Assembly (NCBI GenBank): GCA_002914845.1
Contig: JXTC01000412.1
Span: 38,215 to 102,214 of the forward strand
Origin: Trema orientale
Taxonomy: Eukaryota > Streptophyta > Magnoliopsida > Rosales > Cannabaceae
Reading direction: 5' to 3'
Length of the DNA stretch: 64,000 bases
A program made the position numbers and the translations under genes. The notes beneath the pieces are model-generated. The model was not told the DNA's origin. It was given only the letters and a program-made list of their open reading frames with translations, and did no database searches. This document shows, in pieces, positions 34,659 through 48,560 of this stretch (position 1 is its first letter; every line of letters begins with the position of its first letter).

Positions 34659-37600
34659 ATGGCGTCGTCAGACGAAGAGGGTGAGATTGTGCCAAACTGT
34701 GTCACAAACTACCATTTTGTTAATGAAAAGGGAGAGCCAGTTTCGTTTATTGTTTTGCCGCTTCAATGGAGTCCGAATGAGAGTGTGGTTCAATCAGAAA
34801 GACAAGTTTTCTTGCTTGCCAGTGTCGGTGATGGGCTTCAGAAAGTTTACAAGAAGGTTGTGGCTTGGAGGTTTGACCTCTCTTATGTCCAACCGGAGAT
34901 TTGTGTGCTTTCCAAGGACAGGACATGGATAGTGCTCCAAAAGCCAAGGAAGAGTTTTGAAGATACAATCAGGGCGATACTGGTCACCGTTCATTGGCTT
35001 CATTTTTTGAAGAAGAATCCATCAACATCGACAAAACTTGTTTGGAATTACTTGCTTACAGTTTTTAGGTCTGCTTTATATATGGTTTATTTGATTTTCT
35101 ATGTACCCTTTTACTTTCTTTCCTCCCCCCACCCCCTTTTTTTTTTTTTAAATAGTGATGATCTATGTTTCTTGCAGCTCATTTGAGGTTGAGCCTTGCG
35201 AGAGTGATGTGTTGGCCAACTTTTTATTGATCAGTGAAGCTGTTAAAAGGGACAAAGACTTAGCCAAATGCGAGGTTGTTGTTTACTATACCTCTTTTTT
35301 GTCATAATTCACTATTCAGCGGCAATTAACTTTTAATTCATCCTCTGGGATTAGACTGTCTTGTCATTGGACCACTTAAAATATTCTTTTATGAGTTTAT
35401 TGCAGGATCTCCATACCTACATGGAGAAGCCCAGAAAAAATATAGCTTTTCATGAGGTCAGTTCTCAGGGATTACTTTGGTGCTTTATATATAACATGAC
35501 AAAACCATTAGTTCTAATTGGGCCCCTTCACTGGTTTAGCAGGATGTGCAACTAAGCAAGAAATCAAAGTTTATACTTGATATGGATGACTACAATGATG
35601 TTGGTGATGGTGATGGTGATGGGGAATGGTTTGAGGGAGACAGCGGGTTATATGATCATGTTTGCGCAATTTGTGACAATGGTGGTTTAATACTGTGGTA
35701 AGCAATATGGTATCAGTCTTTCCTTATTTTCATTACTAGTATCTTCATGGAGGAACTTTTTTGTTATGTCACATAGTTTAGATTCCTGTTTTAGGAGACC
35801 TAACTTCAAGCATAATTTTTTTCTGCACATTTACTTTTCTCTGTTAGATTTAATTGCAATATTCATACAGCTGTCAAGGGAGGTGCATGCGATCCTTCCA
35901 TGCAACTGAAGATGCCGGTGGTGATTGTTGTCCTTCTCTTGGATATACTGAAGCTCAAGTTAAGGTATGATTCTTGATGAATTCAATCAATGTATTCAAG
36001 ATTCTTCTCTCTTTCACTTTTAAGGCTCCAATTTCCTGTTGCATGCACCATTAATCAGGCAGTGCTTTAAACATATGCAGGCAATTCCAACCTTTTTTTG
36101 TGCAAATTGTAAGTATCAGCAGCACCAATGCTTTGTTTGTGGCAACTTGGGCTCCTCAGATAGTTCCTCCACAGCAGAGGTAAAATGTTCTGACATTGTT
36201 AGTCTCTTAATTGCCTGAAGAACTTCCTTTTCCTGTGCACTGTTATTATCCTGAGGAATTCCACTTTTTATATTACAAGGTTAGTCAAGTTAATATAATG
36301 GCAACTAGATGATGCATAATGTGGCGTGATTTATATTAAGATGCAGTTTGTTCAGATTATTTCACCCATGTAAGGCCACAGAACATTATTTTAATAGTTG
36401 AAACTTTTGTTTTTTGCTGGTAAAGAAAAAATATTAAAATTAAAGAACAGGACAAACAACTAACCCTCAACAGGGAAGAAAAAAAGAAATAATAATTACA
36501 AAAGGAATTCCTTTTTCCGAGGAAATGTTTCCATTACTTCTTATGAAGCATGGGGGCCCTTGAAAGGCCAACCACAGGCTGGTTGCAACTCCCCAGTTAT
36601 CTCTAGCAAAAGTTCCCATTGACAAACTGTTTCTCCTAGTGAAGTGACACATTCAGTGTATACTTTCATATTCTAGTGAGTGAACTTTGGAAGTTGAGGG
36701 GACATGTAATCTAACAAAATGGAAAATCTATGAACTTGATTTTGATTGGATTTGTGGTGTATAGTACGTATAGAATATTTTTAGCACAATAAAATGTATT
36801 TTCACCAATAGCAGAATTAGGACAATCTTTTTTAATTTGTTCCTTTACTACAACATTCAGACCTTTATAGATTTGCACGATGATGTCTTAGAATCTTGAC
36901 TAATTTCAATAATAATCAGCGTAACTTTTCTGGAACTTACAATATGGCTGAATGAATAAATGGCATTAGTTTCCAGCTCACTGGTCAATAATATTGGCAG
37001 AACTTCGTTTAGAAACCTCTTGTTGTTTATTTTTTGTTTCTTGGATTTACTTTCCTTATAATTATCATGATGATTTGACATTGCAATAATAGCTTTGCAC
37101 TTAATTAAGTCACATTGACTGCTATAGCTCCAGAATTTAGGATTTCAGTGTTTTTCATGATCATGAACAAGTTAAATGATTCTAAGAACTTATATATGCA
37201 TCCCTAAACCTAGTTTTCTCTGTGAATTCAAGGTCTTCCCCTGCATTTCTGCTACTTGCGGCCATTTCTATCATCCAGAATGTGTTGCAAAGCTTCTCCA
37301 ACCAGCCGATAAAAGTCAAAGTGAAGAGCTTCGACTCAGTATTGCTGCAGGGGAGTCATTTACCTGTCCTGTCCATAAATGTTTTGTTTGTCAGCAAGGT
37401 GAAGATAAGAAGGTCAAGGAATTGCAGTTTGCAATTTGTCGACGCTGTCCAAAGGCATATCACAGAAAATGCTTACCCAGGCACTTCCGAGCATAACTTC
37501 CTTCTTTTTGTACTAATAAGAATTTGGTTTTGTGCTTTGGAGAAAAAAAAAATCTGGTTAATGATTGTCTTTCATTTCACTTTTCAGTAGTATTTCTTTT

Positions 37601-40600
37601 GAATATAACTACGAAAAGAACATCATGCAAAGGGCTTGGGATGGTCTACTCCCAAATCGAGTTCTGATATATTGCCTGTAAGTTAACTTTAGCTTACACA
37701 TCCCTATGAAATTAATTTTGAAGTCATATATCACATTGCTGTCATATGGATTGCCAATTTTGTTGACCAGGGATCACGAGATTATTAGCGAACTCGGAAC
37801 TCCTGTTAGAGATCATATAAAATTTCCTGATGTTAGAGGACAGCAGAAGACACACAGTTTAGAGCTCCATTCAAGAAATGATAGGGTTATGATGTCAATA
37901 AATCATAAACCTCCCGAAACTATTGCTACAAGAAAGATTGAAGCAAACCTGCCGAAACGGGTGGAAAAGGCAGGTTGTAGTGTCAGTATTGGTGATTCTA
38001 CCCAAAACATTAAGAAAAGATGTGCTGTACCAGATTTTGATTCATTGAGAAAGCCAAATAGAAACGATGGAGAAAGAAAATCTTCAAAAGAAAATATTGG
38101 ACATCATCATAGTTTCTTTCCAAAAATTAAAGGCAAGTTACTTGTGAAGAATAACTCATCGATTAGTTTAGAAAGAAATTCAATCCACTTTAAGAGGCAA
38201 ATAGCTAATGGGATTGGAAAAAGGGCTACGGAAGAGCATGTCATTAAAAACACAAAGAGGCCATGTCCTTCAATTCAGGCTGAAATGGAAAATCGGTGAC
38301 TACCTCGTTTAATGGTTTCATGTTTGCAAGTTTTCTTCTTGAATACTTATCCCAATTGTGAAGTTTCATTTAGTAATGGTTGGAGGTAATCTTTGCTAAT
38401 TGTTATTATTCGATATACAGAATTTTGGATCTAATGAAACAATCCACTTCTTCCTTCGATGAAGAAGAGTTCATAAAAAGACAGAGACTTCAGGCTACAA
38501 ATGGATTATTCTCTGATAACCTACCAGACAAAGACATCACATCAGGAAAAGTGGAGGGTTCTGTCAAGGTAATTATTGACAGAAGGTGAAATGTGGCTAC
38601 AGATGTTAAGATAGTGGTAAATCTGGAAAAAAAAAATGTAGTTTCACTCTAGCTTTTATTTTTCTTTAAGACTCTTGATATACTTGCAGGCCATTCGAAC
38701 AGCCTTAAAGAAGTTAGATGAAGGATGTAGAATTGAGGATGCAAAAGCTGTTTGTGAACCAGAAATTCTTACTCAAATTTTTCATTGGAAGGTTCAGAGA
38801 ATTTATTCTCTACTGTCAATTTTTATTTGCAAAAGTTTTATTTAACTCCTCTTTTGAATTGATCTTGAACCTTCATTCTTCGAATTCGGTGCATAACCTT
38901 GCTAAAAAAATTATATTTGTTTAACAACCTGCATAAAGTAGACCCAGATTAATGAAGATGACAATAGCTGCTTGACGATCAGACACTAAACGTTACTGTT
39001 TCATCCATGATTTCACTTAAATTAGGATTTGAGTAATATCTGTCATCTTATCTTTGATGATATAATCTCTTGCATGTTATCTATGTCTGAATTGACTAGT
39101 TTGTTTTCTAAGAAGTTTTACCTGTTGATGACCTTGACTTGATAGATTTAATTGGTTATGTGTTCAAAATTCAGAAAATTTCTTCCTTGTTGCAACTTGT
39201 GCTCGCATCATGGAGTATTGTAGGAGAGACTAGTTGTTTTGATTGTTGACATTGTTCTTAGGAAAGTTATCAGTTTGCAATTCATTAACTTTTTTTTTTT
39301 TTTTTTAATATTATTATTTCTTTTAATTTTGTTCTATACTGGACCATACAAATGAGTTATGATGGTAGCAGTACCCTTCCTTTAACACCACATTTTGGGA
39401 TTTCAAATACTTACTGCGTTAAAGGTCAATCTTAAACCTCCCCTGTCCCTTTAATCTTAATAAGAGAAAGAGGTATCGCCTTGTTGCAAAGTCCAGAGGT
39501 AGTACTTCAAAATTTTAAAACTATGCACATGGATGAAGTAATAAAAATACATGTTGAATGTCAGCCTTCAATCATTATTTTGAAAGATGGCATAGAAAAG
39601 AATGGGCAACCCATGAATGCAAGCAGTAATTAGGATTGCATAGTATATGAGATCATTGCCATCTTCTTTTAAAAATAAATAAATAGATAAATAAATTTAA
39701 GCCATGGTTTGATATCCGTATTGATTATTGTCCTTAAAATTCCCAGAGGAAGCTTAGTGTCTATCTTGCACCTTTTCTTCATGGAAACCGCTATACATCT
39801 TATGGTCGTCATTTCACAAAAGTGGACAAGCTTAAGGAGGTAAATTGTTCTTTTAATTACGGATACATTTTTTTATTTCCCCAGTGTGCCTTTGTGCAGA
39901 ATATCGACTTAAGAAGCTGAGTAGCAACTTGCCTATACCAATGAAAATGACATTGCTGTTTGTTACTTATTCTTCTGTTTTGGGAAAAATTCATAATTTA
40001 TATATATATTAATCTGACCTTTGATAAAACTACATTACCAGTTTCTTGTGTATAAACCAATCAGGAAGCTTGTGAATACTTTACTCATTTTATGTTATGA
40101 AGCTAAATTCACACACTCTGGGCATAGCAATAGCCAATTTATAATCACCTGTCGAGGCTAAAATAGTTCCTTTTGGAAACTGGGAACTCAGAATGGAACT
40201 CAAATGGTACTTTCACGGCTGTAGGTCTTGACAATATGTACAAAATTCTCATTGTTCCTAGTTTTCATAGAGAAAAGACCTTTATTCTGATCAGTGCCTT
40301 AGAATTTTCCGAGTCAAACAACCAAAAAATTACTAAGATTGCTTATTTCTGTGAAAAAAAGAAATATATATACATTTCTATATTTATGAACAATGAGTAC
40401 CTTTGTGAAACTCAATTTAATCCAGTGGCTTTTCTAAGGATTTGGCTTGTTATTTTGAAGATGGTTTTTGGAAAGTCTTGTGCTACTATATTGTCTTAAT
40501 ATGAACTGGCTATATATACATGTTAGTTAATAGTTACTGGATAAGTGTCCATTCAACATGAAGCTAATAGCATAAATAAACTCTACAGGTCGTTAACAGG

Positions 40601-42005
40601 CTTCATTGCTATGTGCAAAATGGAGATACGGTGAGGAGTTCTTTTCAATTTGGCTATTTTAGTCTAGAAACATTTTGCATCCTTTCTTTGGGTAAATAAT
40701 CTATTTGATCAGTGTGGATTTAACAGACAAGTAATGATACGGTACATCTGTTTTCACCGCTCAAAATGCTACGGCTTGAAGCTAAAATTTTTGGAAAGGC
40801 ACACTTTTAACTGATAATTGGGTTCCACAATGTTGTTATTTTCAGCTAAAAATTTACTGTTATCATTCTTCCTTGAACAGATAGTTGACTTTTGCTGTGG
40901 TGCCAATGATTTCAGTCTCCTGATGAGAGAAAAGCTTGAAAAGATAGGGAAGCGGTGCTTCTTTAAAAATTATGATCTTTTTACACCCAAGGTAGACCTC
41001 AATCTTATTATGGTAGTTTTTCTAACATCTATTCTAATCTTTCAAGAACTAGATCAAAGTCCATATATGTATGCGTATTATGATATCTTAGAGGCAAAAG
41101 TGAGATGGTTCCAATTCTTGGAAGCAGGACTACTTTAAGGCGGATTGATTTTTGTTTAAATATGATGGTGTGAATATCGACTGTTTTCTACATGGGAGCT
41201 TTGTCTTGGAGGGCCACAGTGAGGACTTAAGAAAATTATGTCTTTTAATCTTTTTCTTGGCTTTTAAGTTTCGAAAACATTAGAAAGATTTCTCTGTTTG
41301 AATTTTTTCATCTGTTTCTTTATCTTTTTATTTACTCCAATAGAACAAATAGTACAGCGGATTAGACATGAGAAACTTAAGATAGAACAAAATGGCATAA
41401 AGACAACATCAGTTCTTCATGTTTATAGATATCTCATGCTCAAATATGAGACATGATATTGGTAAGTATCAATATCTAACCTAGAACAAGGACTAAATTG
41501 GAAAATATCTTTATTTTTACTAGTTACTGCTGCAACCTCTGTGTCCACGTCACTAAACAATCATCCATGGGTATACTCCCTTTGATGTTTGCAGAAAGTT
41601 TTTAGCAGTTTGCCATTCTTCCTCTATTCTATTGCCTGGGGGATATTTTTTTAGTTGCTAAGACCTTCACCTTCGTCGTTGTAGAATGACTTCTGCTTTG
41701 AGCAAAGAGACTGGATGAGTGTCAAGTTACAAGAATTACCCAAGGGTTCTCAGCTGGTAAGATTATATTTTTCCCTTCCATTTTATGAACTAGATGCCTG
41801 TATTGCTCATACTTAAAGCCTCTCTCTCATTTCTTGTGCTTTCTCCTTTTTTACCAAACATATGTAACAAGTAGATCATGGGGCTGAATCCTCCTTTCGG
41901 AGTAAATGCATCTCTTGCTAAGAGATTCATTAATAAGGCCCTAGAGTTCAGACCGAAACTCCTTATTCTAATTGTCCCAAGGGAAACTAAACAGTGAGTT
42001 CTTAA

Positions 42006-42036
<31 letters not shown>

Positions 42037-43315
42037 CTTCTTCTCACTTATTTGCTGCTTTACCAGACTTAACACATTGACATATTCATATGATTTACTT
42101 TGGGAAGATGAAGAAATACTCTCAGGAAAGGTACTTATATTTATTTTTCAATTTGCTGAAATGATGCATTTCCTAATACTAATTCTGCTTCTTCGGTTTT
42201 TTTTTTTTTTTCCCCAGTAGTAATTAATCATGATGCTGCATTATGGAATGGATAAGTTACGATGGTCTTTTTCTTTTTTTCAGTCTTTTTATCTACCTGG
42301 ATCTCTTGATGTGCACGAGAAGCAACTGGAGGACTGGAACCTGAAGGCACCACCCTTGTATCTTTGGAGTCGCCGAGACTGGACCCCTAGGCACAAGGAA
42401 ATAGCTGAACAAAACAGCCATATATTCCAACAAAAGCTGCTCGTAGGCGGAAACAACGTCAATGACTATGTTATGGAGAATTATTATGATTTTTATCAGA
42501 ACTACTCCTATTTTCATTCATCCGGTGACATCCCTTGCACGTTGGATCGTGTTTCGGATGTTAAAGATGAAGCTCGGCCAGAAGGAGCTGGATCAAGTAC
42601 TCTGGACAAGGTCAAACAAAATTATATTCATCATGATACCGTTGGTATAGGTTGCAAGAATAACCTTAATGAGGTGGAAGCACGAGGCCAAACTGAGAGG
42701 TCGATACGGGGGAATTCCGAAGGTTGGACACCTGATGATCTGAGCGTCGACATGGAGCTTTCTTCCCCAGCTATCTCACAAACATGTTCTAAAGCACTCC
42801 ATGAAGCATTCGGAACACCAGAAATGGAAAACACAGAAAAGGGCTGCCAAGACAAAGAAAAAAGCCCTTCTGGACGAGGTTTTCCAAATGATTTGGAACA
42901 CGGTGGAATCCAGACTGCTTATCCCACTGTCACAGAAAGGCAGCACAGTTTTCCGTCACGTGCCAATCTTGGTAATTACTGGTGGCACAACACGGACATG
43001 CAGTTTCAGTGGTATACTGGCGTCACTAACCATTTCGGTCAGAGATCATATTCGGATGGAAAACAAGTGAGAGATAAATGGGAGAGCCAGCAATACACCC
43101 CTGTTCCACAAAGGAATCAAAACCCTTTTTCTCAAGAATACATACCACCAAATTTTAATTCTCAGTTCCAATACTATGGTTCATCATCTATGCCCTATAG
43201 TTATACAGATTATTCTCAGACTCCCATGATGAGAGGACGTGTCAGTGGCAGCTTTACTTACCAACCTGAACACCCACATGCTAATGAAACGGAACCCTGC
43301 TGCTCCATCGAGTAA
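34659..43315 (+). CDS. EDM2: EDM2-like PHD-finger chromatin regulator
   Basis: Eighteen coding exons: 34659-35068, 35178-35274, 35406-35456, 35543-35697, 35871-35964, 36081-36179, 37233-37480, 37588-37677, 37771-38295, 38421-38568, 38690-38791, 39747-39839, 40589-40630, 40881-40991, 41685-41756, 41875-41993, 42067-42130, 42284-43315; 1183 aa. Order of parts: an N-terminal conserved region (to about 185); an atypical PHD series at about 224-384 (HVCAICDNGG, CCQGRCMRSFHAT, FFCANCKYQQHQCFVCG, ATCGHFYHPECV, CRRCPKAYHRKCLP); LLPNRVLIYC and GTPVRDHIKFPD blocks (about 400-430); a basic linker; then a methyltransferase-like fold (about 675-875) with VDFCCGANDF, NPPFG at 784-788, and LLILIVPRET. The tail is Gln/Asn/Tyr-rich. 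This is the layout of Arabidopsis ENHANCED DOWNY MILDEW 2, which binds histone marks and controls polyadenylation and silencing at genes with intronic heterochromatin, including the RPP7 resistance gene. Enzymatic activity of the NPPFG region is not established. The intron after 37480 appears to use a GC donor. Start: alternative upstream in-frame TTG codons are ignored. Confidence 0.94.
36400..36655 (-). mobile_element. Probable LINE 3' fragment in EDM2 intron
   Basis: Within the long intron 36180-37232 the plus strand shows GCTGGTAAAGAAAAAATATT, which on the minus strand reads AATATTTTTTCTTTACCAGC, resembling plant LINE tails, next to a more GC-rich stretch (36540-36650) unlike the surrounding intron. 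I could not define target duplications. Confidence 0.4.
42006..42045. repeat. (CTT)n microsatellite in EDM2 intron
   Basis: About 13 CTT repeats just after the donor at 41993/41994. They generate a spurious poly-Arg/Phe open frame. Likely length-polymorphic. Confidence 0.95.
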
Positions 43316-44576
43316 TCTACTCAAGTTCTTTACTTTCTTCTTTCAAAGCCTATTTCTTATAGCAATTTGATCTTGCTTATCAAGAAACATCTGAAAATTC
43401 CACTGATGTAAATATATCTACCAATAGCTTTCACCTCTAGAAAACTTATCCACTTTTACAGATATAGTCGGTATGAAAGTTAAGTAGTGATATTATTAGA
43501 CATGCAATCTAGTATCTACAATGTTTCATGAAAATTGAATTCTGCCAATGGATGCTAACATATGTGAAGTACGGGTTACTATGCTCATAGTGAGGAATAG
43601 ACCTGCTATGCAGCACATTTAGGCAATTAGGGTCATCCATCACATTGGAGCCTACAGTCGAACCCATGCGAGCCCACCATGGTGGACAGTCCTATACTCC
43701 CAATGCTATGCGTTTGTAGCTAGCAAAACTCCAATAAATGACTAGTTCTGATTGCTGGTTAGTTATTGTGTTGTGGAAATAAAATTAAAGTAAGAGAGTG
43801 GTGCTAAAATAAGATATCCAATGGATTATTCAACATTTCGTCGTCAATCACTCCACAGTTAATGAAAGTTGGGAGCAATAGTAAGAGTGGTCAGCTTTTT
43901 TTTTTTTTTTTGACGAAAGAGTGGTCAGCTTTGCCTTGGCCAACTATACAAAAGGTCTATAATCCCCACTGGCAAATCATATGAAAGTCCCTTAAATCGC
44001 CACCCCACCCTCACTGTTATCCATTTTCCCATTTTTAATTCTTAAATAACATTCAATACCTTAATTAAGAAATATCATAGAACTAAATAGCCAAAATGAA
44101 GAGTGAGTTATAGAACGTGAAACCAATAAAGTGGCTACTAAAACCAATAAGCAAGGCCAATAAGTTAAACGACAGAAAACGATTTTTGTAAGAAATGAAA
44201 ATGATCAAACAGGTTCTGCAGCAGAGTTACAGTCAAACAGATTTCAGAGGAATATAATTTTTACTCCAATTATAATTGTACACTATATAACATTAAAAAA
44301 GAAAAAATGATGGGCATATTAGTGCATTAATGCAAAAATGCCCAGATTTTCAATTGTATCTTAACCAGGTCATATGGTACCATCACGAAATTTACAATTA
44401 TCACCTACAAAATCCTCACAACTGGCACTCACTTTCCACTTGTTTCTAGTTGTTCCACGCATGCAGGAACAAACAGGAAAAGCACAAGTTCAAGCTCCTT
44501 CCTTAATCTTTGGAGGGCAACAGGCACCTAGAAGTTCATGGCATTCTGCAATTTGATCGGCTTGATACAGCAGACA
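43316..44576. other. Convergent intergenic between EDM2-like and TBC genes
   Basis: 3' flanks of both genes. Contains a retroposition-like scar: a 15-base direct repeat AGAGTGGTCAGCTTT (43884-43898 and 43918-43932) surrounding a poly-T run. No gene recognised; the open frame at 44374-44556 has no support. Confidence 0.5.
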
Positions 44577-47500
44577 CTACTTGTCGTCCAATTTTAACGA
44601 ATTTAGCCGTCTCAATCTCTGATCAAGCTCTGCCATAACAGCCGGTTCTTGTTTTTTCCTTTGCTTTGATATAGTATTGGTTGTCATTGAACCTATCTTA
44701 TCAAAAGCCACCTGCAAGCATAAAAACAAAACGGAAAAAATTCAATTATACATGTCACTTCTCAAGTAACGAAACGAAATACCGGGAATTAAGTTTCCGA
44801 AATGGATTGTGAAGATTCGAGGTCAACATGCAAATCGAGGTGGGCAATCACGACACCAAATAAGAACAACCCATTTAACCCTTAATTGTAACATAAGAAT
44901 TTCATAGATAGACACATTTCATCTGATTTATAGTAACTTTTTTGAATTTTGTAGCTTTAGTTAAAAGCAGTTTTCACTGTACTTTGTATAGTTCTCCAAT
45001 TGTAAGTAATGACGTCCATGCCAAATAAATCTATCTACCTCTGATGCAATGAAAACAAACCAATAAAAATTTCATATGTAGTATATGTCAAATGTCACAA
45101 TTATCCACAAGAGAATGATAAAAATATGAAATATAGGTGCAAATAAAAATAAAATAAAATAAAATAAAATTACCGTCAACAGATCATCGGGGTCGAACAA
45201 GTGATGAGTCGTTTTCTGTAAAATATTAATTACATCGCCTACATGATGAGTTAAAAGCAACTCGTCTTCCTTCATCTGCAATTTCAGACCATAATGTCAA
45301 CAAAGTGTGTCTTAACTGAATTTTCTTTCAGATCAACAATTAAGGATCTTATCAAGAAATGCAAAGATCCAAAGTCTAAAGCTTTTGCTACCTTAAATAT
45401 AGCCAAAGCCACATGAAATAGCACCTTTGCCCCTTCATAGAAAAGGACATCCCACACCCGTAGAGTTGTCTACAAAATAGAAAAAGCACCAAAGAAGAAG
45501 TGTAAGTTATTGAAACAATGTTAAAAGTTCAAACAGAATGACAGACAACATTAATCTAACCTCTGAAGGCAAACTTTTAGAAAAGAGGCATAGAAACCAC
45601 TCAGTGGCAACAAGGGAAACATCAAAGTCCAATGCTTCCAAATGAGTGGCTATCCTGCATTTGTCTTCCAGTTTTTCAGGGACACCAACAAGAAAAGAGA
45701 AAACAGAAAACAAATAGCCATGAAAAGATATTTTACCTAGGGCATTTTTTCACAAGTAAATCTTTGAAGACCCTTTGTTCAACATGGCATCCTGATAAAT
45801 TATTAGTATAACAGTCATTAACCAAAACGTTCTCCAAGAGGACAGCAAGCATCCAAAAAGCATCTTCCTCTGTTTTCATTACAAGTAACAGCAATGCCGC
45901 AACATAATTTAAACCCTGCACCAAGAGTAGTCGAATATATTAATTCAAAAACAAAAATCATTCTACGATTCATTGAAAAAAAAACTATTCTTATGCTTCA
46001 AAAGATTCAATCCGATTAAGTTTAAAATGCAGTAAGACTTTATGAATTTAAGGTGCACCAGAGTTTGAGAAAAAGCAAGAACCAGGTGGTTGAGGAAAAA
46101 AAACCCTGCAATTTTAGAAACTTCTATAACAGATTTAACACAAGATATTGCTAATCAATGATTGTCAAAACTGAAAAAACTCACCTGACAATAGCCTACA
46201 TCAGAGTCACGGAAAGAATAGCCAACAAGAACACGTCGAAGGGCAGCATGGCCCTCTGGAGTATCCAACCATGGGTGACCTGGAAAGGTACGTGGAAGGT
46301 CCTGCATATGTAATTGAAACTAAATGAGAAATTAAAGAAATTTAAAAGTGACGGAGAATATGTAGAACAACTTCAAACTTTCAAACTATTGAACATACAC
46401 CTGGCAGCATTAAATAAACATAGCATTTGCAAGTTTCAACTTTTAAATCCTCAAGAATGAACCATAACACAAGCATTATCATTTATAACAATTAACGATG
46501 GCAGACAAACATCGAACAGAATAACTGAACTCATAATTACGATCAGGAGAAGGGGAAAAATTGATTTTAGATTCAACCATCATTTATCCCCATCATGTTA
46601 CGCATTTGATTGCCCTGCTGCTACCAGATCTTGAAAAAAGTAAAGTTACAATTAAGTCATCGAACTATGTCTAACAGATCACCAAGCAAGCTGTAATTGC
46701 AGTTAAGGATGCTAATCCAACATTGTCATCTTACATTCTGGTTGCTAATTATAGTCTATACAATATATCCAGGATCTGACATTATGCCTGAACCTGTCAC
46801 ATGCTTCCGCTCTCTGTCAACAATTATATATTTTTCGTGATTGTATTTATTTTTACGGTGAGATGACTCAGGTTACACTAGAATATTCAATGCAACAAAA
46901 GTTTATCTTTGACTGATTCTAAGAATAACCATACACTCAAATTGCTCTAAAAAGAGAATTTATCACCAGAAATAAAAAGATAAAAAAATAAAATCCAAAA
47001 TCCAACCTTTCTGAAAAACAAAACAAAAGAACCTTTTGCAAATGGATTTGCATAGGCAATCAGCAAGCTAGTGCAAACTATAAATCTGCGAAGGATCTCC
47101 AGTTCAAAAAAGTAGCCAGAAAAGGGGGAAATTATAGCCACATGCATAAGTTTCGTTGAGAAAATTCACTACATCTGTTTTTAAGTCCAAATTGGCAAAA
47201 TCTTCATGAAATGAACCAAGGGGGACCAAAAGAGACTTACATGATCAATCTGCCGAGTTGCAGGGGTGACCTTTCCCTCAACAGCCTTTGAGAGATCATT
47301 GTAGTAGCTCTCAGGCACCGTGGACTTCTTCTTGGCAGCCCCAGATAAAGAAAACCACACCTTAGGCCGGAGCAATGGCGGAATTCCCTTCCTAATAAGC
47401 CTCTTCAAGGTGATAGCATTGGCAAGAGTTGAAAACTTGAGGGAAGATTTCAAAGCAATCCCTTCGGATATGGAAGGCTCCAAATACCAATTTGCACCTT

Positions 47501-47723
47501 TATTGGCTTCTAATGCCCACCAAACCCGACCCTGCTTCCTCACATTTTCTCTCACCTCGTTCAACACATTAACGTCATCCACATTCCCTTCTACTGTAAA
47601 CCCATAAAGGTCTTGGAATTTCACAGTGAGATTAGCCCTCCTGGCATGGATGCTAGGCCTCAGAATTGGTATCTGGGACTGGAATTCTAAAGCAAGGTCC
47701 CTTTTGCTTTGAGTTCCAAACAT
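44577..47723 (-). CDS. TBC domain Rab GTPase-activating protein
   Basis: Seven exons on the minus strand: 47723-47241, 46301-46185, 45915-45737, 45654-45561, 45469-45392, 45275-45174, 44711-44577; all GT-AG, in frame, 395 aa. The TBC domain spans about residues 112-350. It carries [17 protein letters not shown], the arginine-finger motif IDHDLPR (Arg 165, matching IxxDxxR) and the glutamine-finger motif YCQGLNYV (Gln 200, matching YxQ). Both catalytic fingers being intact predicts dual-finger Rab GAP activity. Further hallmarks are [25 protein letters not shown] and [16 protein letters not shown]. The tail [20 protein letters not shown] is probably helical. By length and start ([20 protein letters not shown]) it belongs to the plant TBC1-domain group of about 390-400 aa. 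It should regulate Rab-dependent membrane traffic; the Rab partner cannot be inferred. Convergent with the EDM2-like gene. Confidence 0.94.
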
Positions 47724-47787
47724 TTTTTAACTTCTGGGTTTTTGTGATAGATCAAGAGAGAGAAAGAAAAAGATGAAGCGAGAGAGA

Positions 47788-47827
<40 letters not shown>

Positions 47828-48560
47828 CTTGGGGGGTCAAGCAAGAAAAACCCACCAGCTAAAGACCATGAAATGGTCTATATTAAGCTTGAAATTGAAT
47901 AAGGAAAACCAAAGAAAAAGCTACAAAGTCTTTGTTTTCAAAAGGGTACCTCGAAAACTCATGGAAGAAGAGTTCAAAACACAACATATCACCAAAATCT
48001 TATGTTCAGACGCCCAAGACTGGTTCTTTTTAAAGAGGCTTGAATCTCTATAATAAAAAAAACTCCACCAGGGAAGGGAAAAAAAAAACTTACTTTTCTC
48101 TCTTTATCTTTTTCAGGTGGGCTCTCAAGTAAAAATTCAAAAGAAAGAAGAGGAATATTCAAAAAAACAGGAGCAACCCAGAAAAGGGAATGAGGGGAAA
48201 GACAAAATCCAGAAATAGATCTTTCTTCCCAATGTATTTACGAAGAGAAAAATGGAACAAGAAAATGGTTACTGAAATGGGGTTTTTGATTTAACAAAGT
48301 GTGAGACTTTGAAAAATAAAAAATAAAAAATAAAAGTCTAATTAAGGAAAAAAAAATATATGGGAATGGATGAAGAAAGAAGGGGTTACAAAGATCAAGG
48401 AATTCCGGATTTTGGGGATAATTGAAGCAAAGGCAGATACAATGTAAAAATAGGATGATCTGATTCTGAAGTAGTCTCCTTTTTTTGGGTGTTGGACTGT
48501 GGAACAGAGAATTTTGGAGTAAGGGAGGCGAGGGGAGGAAGGAAGAGGTCCAAAATATGC
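47724..48560 (-). promoter_or_regulatory. 5' leader/promoter region of the TBC gene with (GA)n tract
   Basis: A (GA)n run at 47780-47825 lies 57-100 bases before the start codon; in the transcript sense it is (CT)n, as in the fimbrin leader. Upstream sequence is A-rich on the plus strand. A second (GA)n run occurs at 48678-48720. No clear TATA box. Confidence 0.45.

Noticed and set aside
41790-42047. Poly-Arg open frame on the minus strand
   Set aside because: Translation of the (CTT)n repeat in an EDM2 intron, antisense to real exons.
42631-42855. Minus-strand frame in the last EDM2 exon
   Set aside because: Shadow frame without motifs.
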